Part shown: piece by piece, positions 57,877 to 64,000 of the stretch
How the letters are laid out: the number at the start of each line of letters is the position of its first letter
How positions within the stretch are numbered: position 1 is the stretch's first letter
DNA from: Rudaea sp.
Lineage (GTDB): Bacteria; Pseudomonadota; Gammaproteobacteria; Xanthomonadales; Rhodanobacteraceae
DNA: 64,000 bases
Direction: 5' to 3'
Assembly: GCA_031291055.1 (NCBI GenBank)
Contig: JARLJU010000247.1
Span: 1-64,000 of the forward strand
The notes under the pieces: generated by a model
What the model was told of the DNA's origin: nothing
The model's input: the letters and a program-made list of their open reading frames with translations, nothing else
The model's database searches: none
Program-made: the position numbers and the translations under genes

Positions 57877-59241
57877 TCAGTACGCAAATTCCCTGAACAC
57901 CGGATCCACATTCCCCTTCCACTCATTCTGGAAAAGTTCCAGTTTGCGTTCGGCGGGAGTCTGGTTGGCCTGGGCGAATTCAATCAGAGGTTCGAGGAAG
58001 ACGGCTTCGCTGGCGCCGGTGGAATTGAGCTTGGCGCGACGGGCGAGGCCGTGGCCGGAGATTTCCAGTGCGCGCTCGGCGAGATCGCGCACCGTACCCT
58101 TGCGGAACGGCAGTTTCAGCGCGTGCTTCGGCACGCCGTCGCGCAGTGCGTGGCGCTCGGCCATCGTGAAGTCCTTGACCAGATCCCAGGCCGCGTCGAG
58201 CGCGGTCTGGTCGTAGAGCAGGCCGACCCAGAAGGCCGGTAGCGCACACAGGCGGTTCCACGGGCCGCCGTCGGCGCCACGCATTTCCAGATATTTTTTC
58301 AGGCGCACTTCGGGGAAGGCCGTAGTCATGTGGTCGGCCCAGTCCTTCATCGTGGGATGCGCGCCTTGCAATTCCGGCAGCTTGCCCGCGAGGAAATCCT
58401 TGAACGATTTGCCGGCCAGATCTATGTACCTGCCATCCCGGTAGCTGAAGTACATCGGCACATCGAGCAGGTAGTCGACGTAGCGCTCGAAGCCAAAACC
58501 GTCTTCGAAGACGAAATCGAGCATGCCGGTGCGGCCCGCATCGGTGTCGGTCCAGATGTGCGAGCGGTAGCTCAGATAGCCGTTTGGACGTCCTTCCGTG
58601 AACGGCGAATCGGCGAACAGCGCGGTCGCGATCGGCTGCAGCGCAAGCGACACGCGGAATTTCTTCACCATGTCCGCTTCGCTGGAAAAATCCAGATTCA
58701 CCTGCACCGTGCAGGTGCGCGTCATCATGTCCAGGCCCAGCTTGCCGACCAGCGGCATGTAGCGGCGCATGATCGCGTAGCGGCCTTTCGGCATCCACGG
58801 CATTTCCGCGCGTTTGAACTTGGGCTGGAAGCCCATGCCGAGGAATCCGAGCTGCAATTCGTCGGCGACGGTTTTGACTTCCTTCAGGTGGCACATCACC
58901 TCGCAGCACGTGTCATGGATCGTGTCGACCTGACCGCCGGAGAGTTCGAGCTGGCCGGCCGGCTCCAGCGTGATCGAGCCGTCACCGCGCGTCAGCGCGA
59001 TGACGTTGCCCTTTTCGCTGACCGGGGCCCAGCCGAAGCGGGACAGGCCGTTGAGCAAGGCGCCGATGCCGCGCTCGCCTTCGTAGGTCGGCGGACGCAG
59101 GTCATCGAGGCGGAAGCCGAATTTCTCGTGCTCGGTGCCGATTTTCCACTTTTCCGCCGGACGCGCGCCCGAAGCGAGGAATTCCACGAGTTCCTCACGG
59201 CGCGCGATCGGGGTTTCCTTGACGGCGCTGGGTCCGGACAT
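57877..59241 (-). CDS. gshA: Glutamate-cysteine ligase (GCS2 family, plant/proteobacterial type)
   Basis: First step of glutathione synthesis. The 454-residue product starts [21 protein letters not shown]; the ATG at 59241 has a GAGG site nine bases upstream, and a more distant ATG would place the start over a hairpin. Family motifs include [27 protein letters not shown], the [13 protein letters not shown] strand, [24 protein letters not shown] and the C-terminal ...[16 protein letters not shown]. This GCS2-type enzyme is unrelated to the E. coli class. It lies downstream of engB on the same strand, with two hairpins in the 152-base gap. gshB is not in the window. Confidence 0.96.
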   Translation of the reverse strand: MSGPSAVKETPIARREELVEFLASGARPAEKWKIGTEHEKFGFRLDDLRPPTYEGERGIGALLNGLSRFGWAPVSEKGNVIALTRGDGSITLEPAGQLELSGGQVDTIHDTCCEVMCHLKEVKTVADELQLGFLGMGFQPKFKRAEMPWMPKGRYAIMRRYMPLVGKLGLDMMTRTCTVQVNLDFSSEADMVKKFRVSLALQPIATALFADSPFTEGRPNGYLSYRSHIWTDTDAGRTGMLDFVFEDGFGFERYVDYLLDVPMYFSYRDGRYIDLAGKSFKDFLAGKLPELQGAHPTMKDWADHMTTAFPEVRLKKYLEMRGADGGPWNRLCALPAFWVGLLYDQTALDAAWDLVKDFTMAERHALRDGVPKHALKLPFRKGTVRDLAERALEISGHGLARRAKLNSTGASEAVFLEPLIEFAQANQTPAERKLELFQNEWKGNVDPVFREFAY

Positions 59242-59256
59242 TTCAAACTTCCTCGG

Positions 59257-59282
59257 GAAAAAGAGCCCGCTCGACACGGGCT
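59257..59282 (-). terminator. Terminator-like hairpin just upstream of gshA (possible attenuator)
   Basis: On the minus strand, a six-base-pair stem AGCCCG / CGGGCT with loop TGTCGAG is followed by CTTTTTCCC. The T run ends only about 17 bases before the gshA start codon. Any promoter for gshA that lies in the engB-gshA gap must be read through this hairpin, so it is either the engB terminator or a leader attenuator. The stem is short. Confidence 0.45.
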
Positions 59283-59327
59283 TCGGCTACGGTTGTATTG
59301 CCCGCATATCTTGCTGCGCAAGAAATC

Positions 59328-59351
59328 GCCCCCTCCCAAACTTTAGGGGGC
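59328..59351 (-). terminator. Possible weak terminator after engB
   Basis: A seven-base-pair stem GCCCCCT / AGGGGGC with a ten-base loop is followed on the minus strand by GATTTCTT. The T run is short, so termination would be partial. It lies 42 bases after the engB stop. Confidence 0.35.
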
Positions 59352-59393
59352 TGAATCAGACACCGTCCTGCGCCCGCTTTCACATATGGTCAT

Positions 59394-59999
59394 TTATCCG
59401 GCAAGCAAGGCGGCCAACGTGACGCGCGCCTCGTCCAGCCCGGTTTTTGCCAGTGCCGAGAACGACTGTACCGTCGCCGGCCAGCCTTGCGCCGCGCATT
59501 CCTTGCGCACGGCGGCCAAGGTGCGTGCCGCTTCGCTGCGCCCGAGCTTGTCGGACTTGGTCAGCAGTACGTGGCAGGGCAGATCGATGTCGCGGCAGAA
59601 CGCAAGCATCTGCTGGTCGAATTCCTTGAGCGGGTGGCGACTGTCCATGATCAGGACCACGCCGCGCAGCGACTGCCGTTCGCGCAGATAGGCATCGATG
59701 ATCTGGCGCCAGTGGTCGCGCATTTTCTCCGGCACCTTGGCATAGCCGTAGCCAGGCAGATCGATGAGGCGGCGTCCTTCGTCGAGCACAAAGACGTTGA
59801 GCAACTGCGTGCGCCCCGGTGTTTTCGATGTGCGCGCCAGGCCGGTCTGATCGCAAATCGCGTTGAGCGCGCTGGATTTGCCCGCATTCGAACGCCCGGC
59901 GAACGCGATTTCCGCGCCGCTGTCGGCAGGCAACTGGCGTGGCTCATGGGCGCTGGTCAGGAAGCTGGCGTTGCGGAAAGGATTGCTCTTGATCGTCAT
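59394..59999 (-). CDS. engB: Ribosome biogenesis GTPase EngB (YihA/YsxC)
   Basis: Essential GTPase acting in 50S ribosomal subunit assembly. The 201-residue product has G1 GRSNAGKSS (35-43), the G2 region TPGRTQ, G3 DLPGYGYAKVP, G4 TKSDK and G5 SAL. Length is typical. It starts MTIKSNPFRNASF. It is divergent from the cytochrome c4 gene, a block order shared by Xanthomonadales. Confidence 0.97.
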   Translation of the reverse strand: MTIKSNPFRNASFLTSAHEPRQLPADSGAEIAFAGRSNAGKSSALNAICDQTGLARTSKTPGRTQLLNVFVLDEGRRLIDLPGYGYAKVPEKMRDHWRQIIDAYLRERQSLRGVVLIMDSRHPLKEFDQQMLAFCRDIDLPCHVLLTKSDKLGRSEAARTLAAVRKECAAQGWPATVQSFSALAKTGLDEARVTLAALLAG

Positions 60000-60118
60000 T
60001 GCTGTTTGACCGTCCCGTGGACGACTGGGATAATTCGCCGCTTGTAAGCGTGATTGTGCCCGGTTTGCGCCTGCTTGGTTGCTCCGGGTTTTGCGGGCGG
60101 GCGTTCGGAGTGAAGTTT

Positions 60119-60829
60119 ATGAGTTTTTCGCATGTGATCGCTTTCGCGGCACTCGTCGGCGCGGGTCTGGCCCAGGCGGCCGATCCACCCGCGCAGGCTG
60201 CGCCTGCCGCCGTCACCGAGCAAGCGGCGGCACCGGCCGCGCCGCTCAAGCCCGGTGATGCGACTGCCGGCCAGGCCAAGTCCGCGACCTGCGCCGCCTG
60301 CCACGGCATGGATGGCAATCCGGCATCTTCGCAGTATCCAAAACTGGCGGGTCAGCACGAAGACTACATCGCGCGCCAGGTTGAACTGTTCAAGTCGCAC
60401 AAGCGCGACAGCGCGATCATGATGGGCTTTGCCGCCACCTTGAGCGCGCAGGACATGAACGACATCGGCGCCTATTTCGCGACCAAGGCTTCCCTCCCCG
60501 GCGTGGCCGACGCCAAACTCGTGGCACGCGGCGAAGCGATTTACCGCGGCGGCGACAAGAACGAGAACGTGCCGGCCTGCATGGCCTGCCACGGCCCGGA
60601 CGGACGCGGCAATCCCGGCTCCGGCTATCCGCAGCTGGCCGGCCAGTACGCGGACTATGTCACGCTCAAGCTGAAGGACTGGCACGACGGCAAGACCTGG
60701 GGCGACGACGATCGCGCCAAGATCATGCCGGCCGTGGTCAAGGGCTTGAGCGATGCCGACATCGCCGCGCTCGCTTCCTACATCGAAGGCCTGCATGCCG
60801 CCGATGCCGCCAGCACCGCGGCCAAGTAA
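60119..60829 (+). CDS. Di-haem cytochrome c4
   Basis: Periplasmic electron carrier to terminal oxidases such as cbb3. The 236-residue product has a signal peptide (about 1-20, VIAFAALVGAGLAQA), a Pro/Ala-rich linker, and two c-type haem motifs, CAACH near residue 59 and CMACH near residue 155, each followed by the typical GPDGRGNPGSGYPQLAGQ-type loop and an axial Met (SAIMMGFA, AKIMPAV). The ATG at 60119 follows a GGAG site and gives the signal peptide; the open frame upstream is not real. The next genes are two dsbA paralogues, as usual in this lineage. Confidence 0.96.
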   Translation: MSFSHVIAFAALVGAGLAQAADPPAQAAPAAVTEQAAAPAAPLKPGDATAGQAKSATCAACHGMDGNPASSQYPKLAGQHEDYIARQVELFKSHKRDSAIMMGFAATLSAQDMNDIGAYFATKASLPGVADAKLVARGEAIYRGGDKNENVPACMACHGPDGRGNPGSGYPQLAGQYADYVTLKLKDWHDGKTWGDDDRAKIMPAVVKGLSDADIAALASYIEGLHAADAASTAAK

Positions 60830-60890
60830 AATTCTATACTTTGCGTCGCCGCGGAATGTCGGCGCGCAACCCAAGTCAAGGAATCCACGC

Positions 60891-61589
60891 ATGTTCCAGA
60901 ATTTTTCGCGCTTTGCCGCCGGCGTGCTGATTGTCGGTCTGTCTGCATCTGGCGCCGTGCATGCACAGGTTCCAGGAACCTGGGAAGCGGGCAAGAACTA
61001 TTTCCTGATCGACCCGCCGCAGCCGACCCAATCCGGCAACAAGATCGAAGTGACCGAAGTCTTTTCCTATGGTTGCCCGGCCTGCAATTTTTCCAGTCCG
61101 TACATCGACAAGCTGGTCAAGAGCCTGCCGCCGAATGCGGCCATGAACTACGTGCCGGCGGCGTTCAATCCGGCCGAGGACTGGCCGCTGTTCCAGCGCA
61201 CGTTCTTTACCGCGCAGGCGCTCGGACTTGAACTCGACAAGACCCACCACGCGATGTTCGACGCGGTGTGGAAAACCCATGAGCTTTCCACGATGGAGCC
61301 CGACGGACGGACGCTGAAGAAGCCGCAACCGTCGGTCGACGACGTCGCGAAATTCTTCGTGCGTTTCGGCATCAAGCCGGAGGATTTCGTCGCCACGGCA
61401 AGCTCGTTCTCGATCAACACCAAGATGAAACAGGCCGACGCGTACGTGAAGACGTGCGGAGTCGATGTCACGCCGACCATCATCGTCAACGGCAAGTATC
61501 GCCTGACCACGACGTCCGCGGGCGGCGACTGGGACAAGGCTACACAGTTGGTTCTGTTCCTGGTTGCCAGGGAAGCTGGCGCCAAATAG
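60891..61589 (+). CDS. dsbA: Thiol:disulfide interchange protein DsbA, first copy
   Basis: Periplasmic oxidant that introduces disulfide bonds into secreted proteins. The 232-residue product has a signal peptide (1-25, ending VHA-QV) and the active site Cys62-Pro-Ala-Cys65 (YGCPACN), with the cis-Pro loop VDVTPTIIVNGKY. The dipeptide Pro-Ala is not the usual Pro-His, which would shift the redox potential. It has an extra cysteine (VKTCGVDVTP) in the C-terminal half. It is 61 bases after cytochrome c4. Confidence 0.93.
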   Translation: MFQNFSRFAAGVLIVGLSASGAVHAQVPGTWEAGKNYFLIDPPQPTQSGNKIEVTEVFSYGCPACNFSSPYIDKLVKSLPPNAAMNYVPAAFNPAEDWPLFQRTFFTAQALGLELDKTHHAMFDAVWKTHELSTMEPDGRTLKKPQPSVDDVAKFFVRFGIKPEDFVATASSFSINTKMKQADAYVKTCGVDVTPTIIVNGKYRLTTTSAGGDWDKATQLVLFLVAREAGAK

Positions 61590-61654
61590 CGGAACTTGCT
61601 TCATCGGCGCGCAGTCCGATGCTGTCGCGCACGTCATTGCCGAGGAGAGTTTCG

Positions 61655-62320
61655 ATGTGGAAGTACCTGTTGATCCTGGTCACCGGATTGATCGCGACCA
61701 GCGCCTGCAGCGCAGACGATGCCGCCAAGGGCGCGCCACGCCAATGGCAGGCCGGTCAGGATTACTTCCTGATCGAGCCGCAGAAGGCGATGACCGGCGA
61801 CAAGATCGAAGTGCTCGAGGTTTTCTCCTACGCCTGTCCGCATTGCGCACATTTTCAGCCCTATGCCGAGGAGCTGAAGAGCAAGCTGCCGGCAAACGCT
61901 CACTTCGACCTGCTGCCGGCAGTGTTCAATGCGCAATGGGAACCATTCGCGCGCGCTTTCTACACAGCGAAGTCGCTCGGCCTGCTCGACAAGACCCATC
62001 AGGCGCTGTTCGACGCCATCCATCGCGATCACCAGCCGCTGCATTCGATCGACGACCTGGCAAACCTGTTCTACGCCAATTACGGCGCCAATCCCGGCAA
62101 CTTCCTGTCGACGGCCAATTCGTTCGTCGTGGAAGCGGACCTGGCGCGCGGCAACGATCTGGTGCGTGATTATCATGTCGACGCCACGCCGAGTTTGATA
62201 GTCAACGGCAAGTATCGCGTCACCGGATTGTCCGAGCGCGGCATCGGCTTCCCGGAGATGGTGCAGATCGCATTGGATCTGGTCAAGCAGGAAGCGGCGG
62301 CAAACAAGGCGCACAAGTAG
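61655..62320 (+). CDS. dsbA: Thiol:disulfide interchange protein DsbA, second copy, probable lipoprotein
   Basis: The 221-residue product carries the canonical active site Cys61-Pro-His-Cys64 (YACPHCAHF) and the cis-Pro loop VDATPSLIVNGKYRVTG. Its N-terminus MWKYLLILVTGLIATSACSAD has a lipobox-like TSAC, so membrane anchoring is likely, unlike the first copy. GAGGAGAG precedes the ATG at 61655. The pair with different CxxC motifs suggests divided roles or substrates. Confidence 0.93.
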   Translation: MWKYLLILVTGLIATSACSADDAAKGAPRQWQAGQDYFLIEPQKAMTGDKIEVLEVFSYACPHCAHFQPYAEELKSKLPANAHFDLLPAVFNAQWEPFARAFYTAKSLGLLDKTHQALFDAIHRDHQPLHSIDDLANLFYANYGANPGNFLSTANSFVVEADLARGNDLVRDYHVDATPSLIVNGKYRVTGLSERGIGFPEMVQIALDLVKQEAAANKAHK

Positions 62321-62392
62321 ACCCGCGATCGCGTCATCGGCAATGGCCAATGGCGCTTGCGGCGGCGGGAAGATGGCCCTAGGCTCGCGCGC

Positions 62393-63223
62393 ATGTGTGC
62401 CACTGTCCGTTCTACATCTGCCGCGCCGACAGCAGCGGAATCGAAAACGTCGAGCCATCTGCAGTTGTTGAGCTGCAATATCCTCGCCGGCGGCAGCGTA
62501 CGGCGTTACCGCGAGTACGTCACGCAGAGCTGGAAGCAAGTGCTGCCGACGCGCAGCAAACGCGGCAACCTGGACAACTTTGCAAAACTGCTGGGCGATT
62601 TCGACCTGGTCGGTCTGCAGGAGGCCGACGCAGGCAGTCTGCGCTCGGGATTTCTCAACCAGACCCAGTACCTGGCCGAAACCGCAGGGTTTCCCTACTG
62701 GAGCCATCAGCCAAACCGCAAGGTGGCGCAGTTCGCGGCGTCGAGCAATGGCCTGCTGACACGAATCAAACCCACGGAGGTGCTCGACTACCCGTTACCC
62801 GGACGCATCCCCGGACGTGGCGCGCTGTGGGTGCGTTTCGGACAGGGCAAGGACACGCTGATCGTCGTGGTTGCCCACTTGTCGCTGGGCCCCACTGCGC
62901 GCAAGCGCCAGTTCGACTTCATCGCCGAGTTGATCGGTGGCAACGACCATGTGGTGCTGATGGGCGATCTGAACTGCGGCACGCACAGCGACGAATTCAA
63001 GATGCTGTTCCGGCGCACGGCGCTGACGCCACCGGGCGAGTCTTCGCCACCCACTTTCCCCAGCTGGCAGCCGCGCCGGGCCATCGATCACATCCTGGTA
63101 TCGGCGGGATTGAAGGTTGAACACTTGTGGACTTTGCCACATCCGGTCTCCGATCATCTGCCACTGGCTGCGCGCGTGCGTTTGCCAGCCACCCTGCACA
63201 TGAATGCGCAAGCCGTCGCCTGA
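62393..63223 (+). CDS. Endonuclease/exonuclease/phosphatase family protein
   Basis: The 276-residue product has the EEP fold motifs: LQLLSCNILAGGS, the metal-binding Glu in LVGLQEADAG, VVVAHLSLG (catalytic His), LMGDLNCGTHSDE (Asp-x-Asn), and SDHLPLA at the end. The family cleaves phosphodiesters in nucleic acids or lipids. No signal peptide is seen, so it is probably cytosolic. The ATG at 62393 is the first good start; a TTG upstream keeps the frame open. It ends the cytochrome c4-dsbA-dsbA block, in an order seen in other Xanthomonadales. Confidence 0.9.
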   Translation: MCATVRSTSAAPTAAESKTSSHLQLLSCNILAGGSVRRYREYVTQSWKQVLPTRSKRGNLDNFAKLLGDFDLVGLQEADAGSLRSGFLNQTQYLAETAGFPYWSHQPNRKVAQFAASSNGLLTRIKPTEVLDYPLPGRIPGRGALWVRFGQGKDTLIVVVAHLSLGPTARKRQFDFIAELIGGNDHVVLMGDLNCGTHSDEFKMLFRRTALTPPGESSPPTFPSWQPRRAIDHILVSAGLKVEHLWTLPHPVSDHLPLAARVRLPATLHMNAQAVA

Positions 63224-63253
63224 CAAAAAAACGGGCCGCGCGAGGCGGCCCGT
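63224..63253 (-). terminator. Rho-independent terminator of the TonB-dependent receptor gene
   Basis: A perfect nine-base-pair stem ACGGGCCGC / GCGGCCCGT with loop GCGAG; seven A residues before it (63224-63230) become TTTTTTT on the minus strand. It therefore ends the minus-strand receptor gene and has no clear T run for the converging EEP gene. Confidence 0.88.
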
Positions 63254-63285
63254 AATGTTTCAACGAAGCTTCTTCTTGTTCAAGA

Positions 63286-64000
63286 TCAGAACTTGATGCT
63301 GGCCTCGACGTAGTAGAAGCGGCCCGGCAGATCATAGTTCGATGCATCGTAACCATTGAGCGAGCACGACACGCAGATCGGCGGATCATGCGCGAACACG
63401 TTGTTGATACCGCCGGCGACCGTGAACGGGAGCGTGGTCGGCACCTTCCAGGACAGACGCACATCGTCGTAGGTCGTGGCACCAAGGTGGTGGCTACCGT
63501 CGGGGAACTGCGCCGTCGGAGTGGGGTTCTGGCAGATGGGGAAGCCCGCCGCGCCAGCGCAATCTTCCGTCAGGCCGGAGAGATAGCGCCATGCCCACGA
63601 TGCCGTCCAGTCGTTCAGCGTCCAGCCCAGACGCAGTGTGGAGCGGATGCGCGGAATGCCGCTGTCAGTGACTTCGACACCTACATGCTGCGGCTCGGCC
63701 AGGCCAGTCTGCGTATCGATCGCGCTGTACTTGTCGGTGTACGTGGTCTGCCAGCTCGCGTTCGGACGACCCCAGCTCGTATCCGGACCAATCCAGGTCG
63801 TGGCAAAGTCGAAGCCATTGGTTTCGACACGGCCTAGGTTCCCCAGTGTGTCATCGAGAAAGTTGACGTTGCCGCTGCCATTGCGCGACTGAAGACTGCA
63901 GAACACGGGATCGAGCGTGTCGACGCAACGATCCAACAGCGTTTGCGCGTCCTTGGCCTGGATCGCATTCTTGACCGTGATGCGGTAATACGTCAGCTCG
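63286..64000 (-). CDS. TonB-dependent receptor, C-terminal part (partial)
   Basis: The frame is open from the window edge to the stop at 63286, giving at least 238 residues. It shows outer-membrane barrel strands with alternating hydrophobic residues (TLRLGWTLNDWTASWAWRYLSG, FYYVEASIKF) and a terminal Phe as required for BAM insertion. The motif TVAGGINNVFAHDPP is typical of TonB-dependent receptors near the last strands. Ligand cannot be judged because the plug and most of the barrel lie outside the window. A cysteine pair (PICVSCSLNG, DCAGAAGFPIC) sits in loops. Confidence 0.88.
   Translation of the reverse strand, partial: ELTYYRITVKNAIQAKDAQTLLDRCVDTLDPVFCSLQSRNGSGNVNFLDDTLGNLGRVETNGFDFATTWIGPDTSWGRPNASWQTTYTDKYSAIDTQTGLAEPQHVGVEVTDSGIPRIRSTLRLGWTLNDWTASWAWRYLSGLTEDCAGAAGFPICQNPTPTAQFPDGSHHLGATTYDDVRLSWKVPTTLPFTVAGGINNVFAHDPPICVSCSLNGYDASNYDLPGRFYYVEASIKF

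Overview
The window is high-GC, gene-dense chromosomal DNA from a gammaproteobacterium, most likely order Lysobacterales (Xanthomonadales), Rhodanobacteraceae-like. Three things suggest this: the block engB / cytochrome c4 / dsbA / dsbA / endonuclease-exonuclease-phosphatase at the right end, the block DUF6776 / bactofilin / erpA / nudC at the left end, and an RpfC-like hybrid kinase beside a FimX-like c-di-GMP receptor. Genus is not decidable from the sequence alone. I saw no prophage, insertion sequence or CRISPR array.

Layout. 0-4.2 kb: a minus-strand run (ampE, nudC, erpA, bactofilin, DUF6776) and hemJ on plus. 4.4-9.5 kb: a two-gene signalling operon, a degenerate Hpt-REC-REC-GGDEF-EAL protein and a hybrid histidine kinase. 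9.5-11.2 kb: iron and RNA housekeeping (bfr, bfd with a Fur box, rppH, tRNA-Met). 11.3-14.7 kb: lipid/membrane and queuosine genes, then a phasin with a well-marked promoter/operator. 14.8-19.1 kb: a cluster joining FHA domains to a PP2C phosphatase, a STAS protein and a cyclic-nucleotide-binding domain. 19.2-22.3 kb: two secreted proteins. 22.3-30.0 kb: the complete atpIBEFHAGDC operon, with palindromic repeats in two gaps and an in-frame TAA inside atpD. 30.0-35.4 kb: glmU, a secreted amidohydrolase and glmS. 35.4-41.8 kb: a looser accessory stretch with an S53-like secreted protein whose catalytic residues look replaced, an esterase, an orphan lipoprotein and three gene-poor gaps. 41.8-50.3 kb: MerR/TipAS regulator, NlpC/P60 hydrolase, LOG protein, TfoX-C protein, free-Met-sulfoxide reductase, TMEM175-like channel, bioD, a tricorn-type protease and a small unknown. 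50.3-57.9 kb: ppc, two tandem M3 dipeptidyl carboxypeptidases and a 47-codon ORF. 57.9-64 kb: gshA, engB, cytochrome c4, two DsbA proteins, an EEP-family hydrolase and the 3' end of a TonB-dependent receptor.

Themes: energy and cell-wall precursor supply (ATP synthase, GlmU/GlmS), thiol/redox and iron handling (gshA, dsbA x2, cytochrome c4, bfr/bfd, erpA, msrC), extracellular hydrolases, and two signalling modules. The most notable points are the nonsense codon splitting an essential ATP synthase gene, the FHA/PP2C/STAS cluster, the catalytically degenerate c-di-GMP protein paired with a hybrid kinase, and a short D-x-[IV]-F-x-x-G-F-E motif shared by three secreted proteins. All functional calls come from reading motifs by eye; no database search was run.
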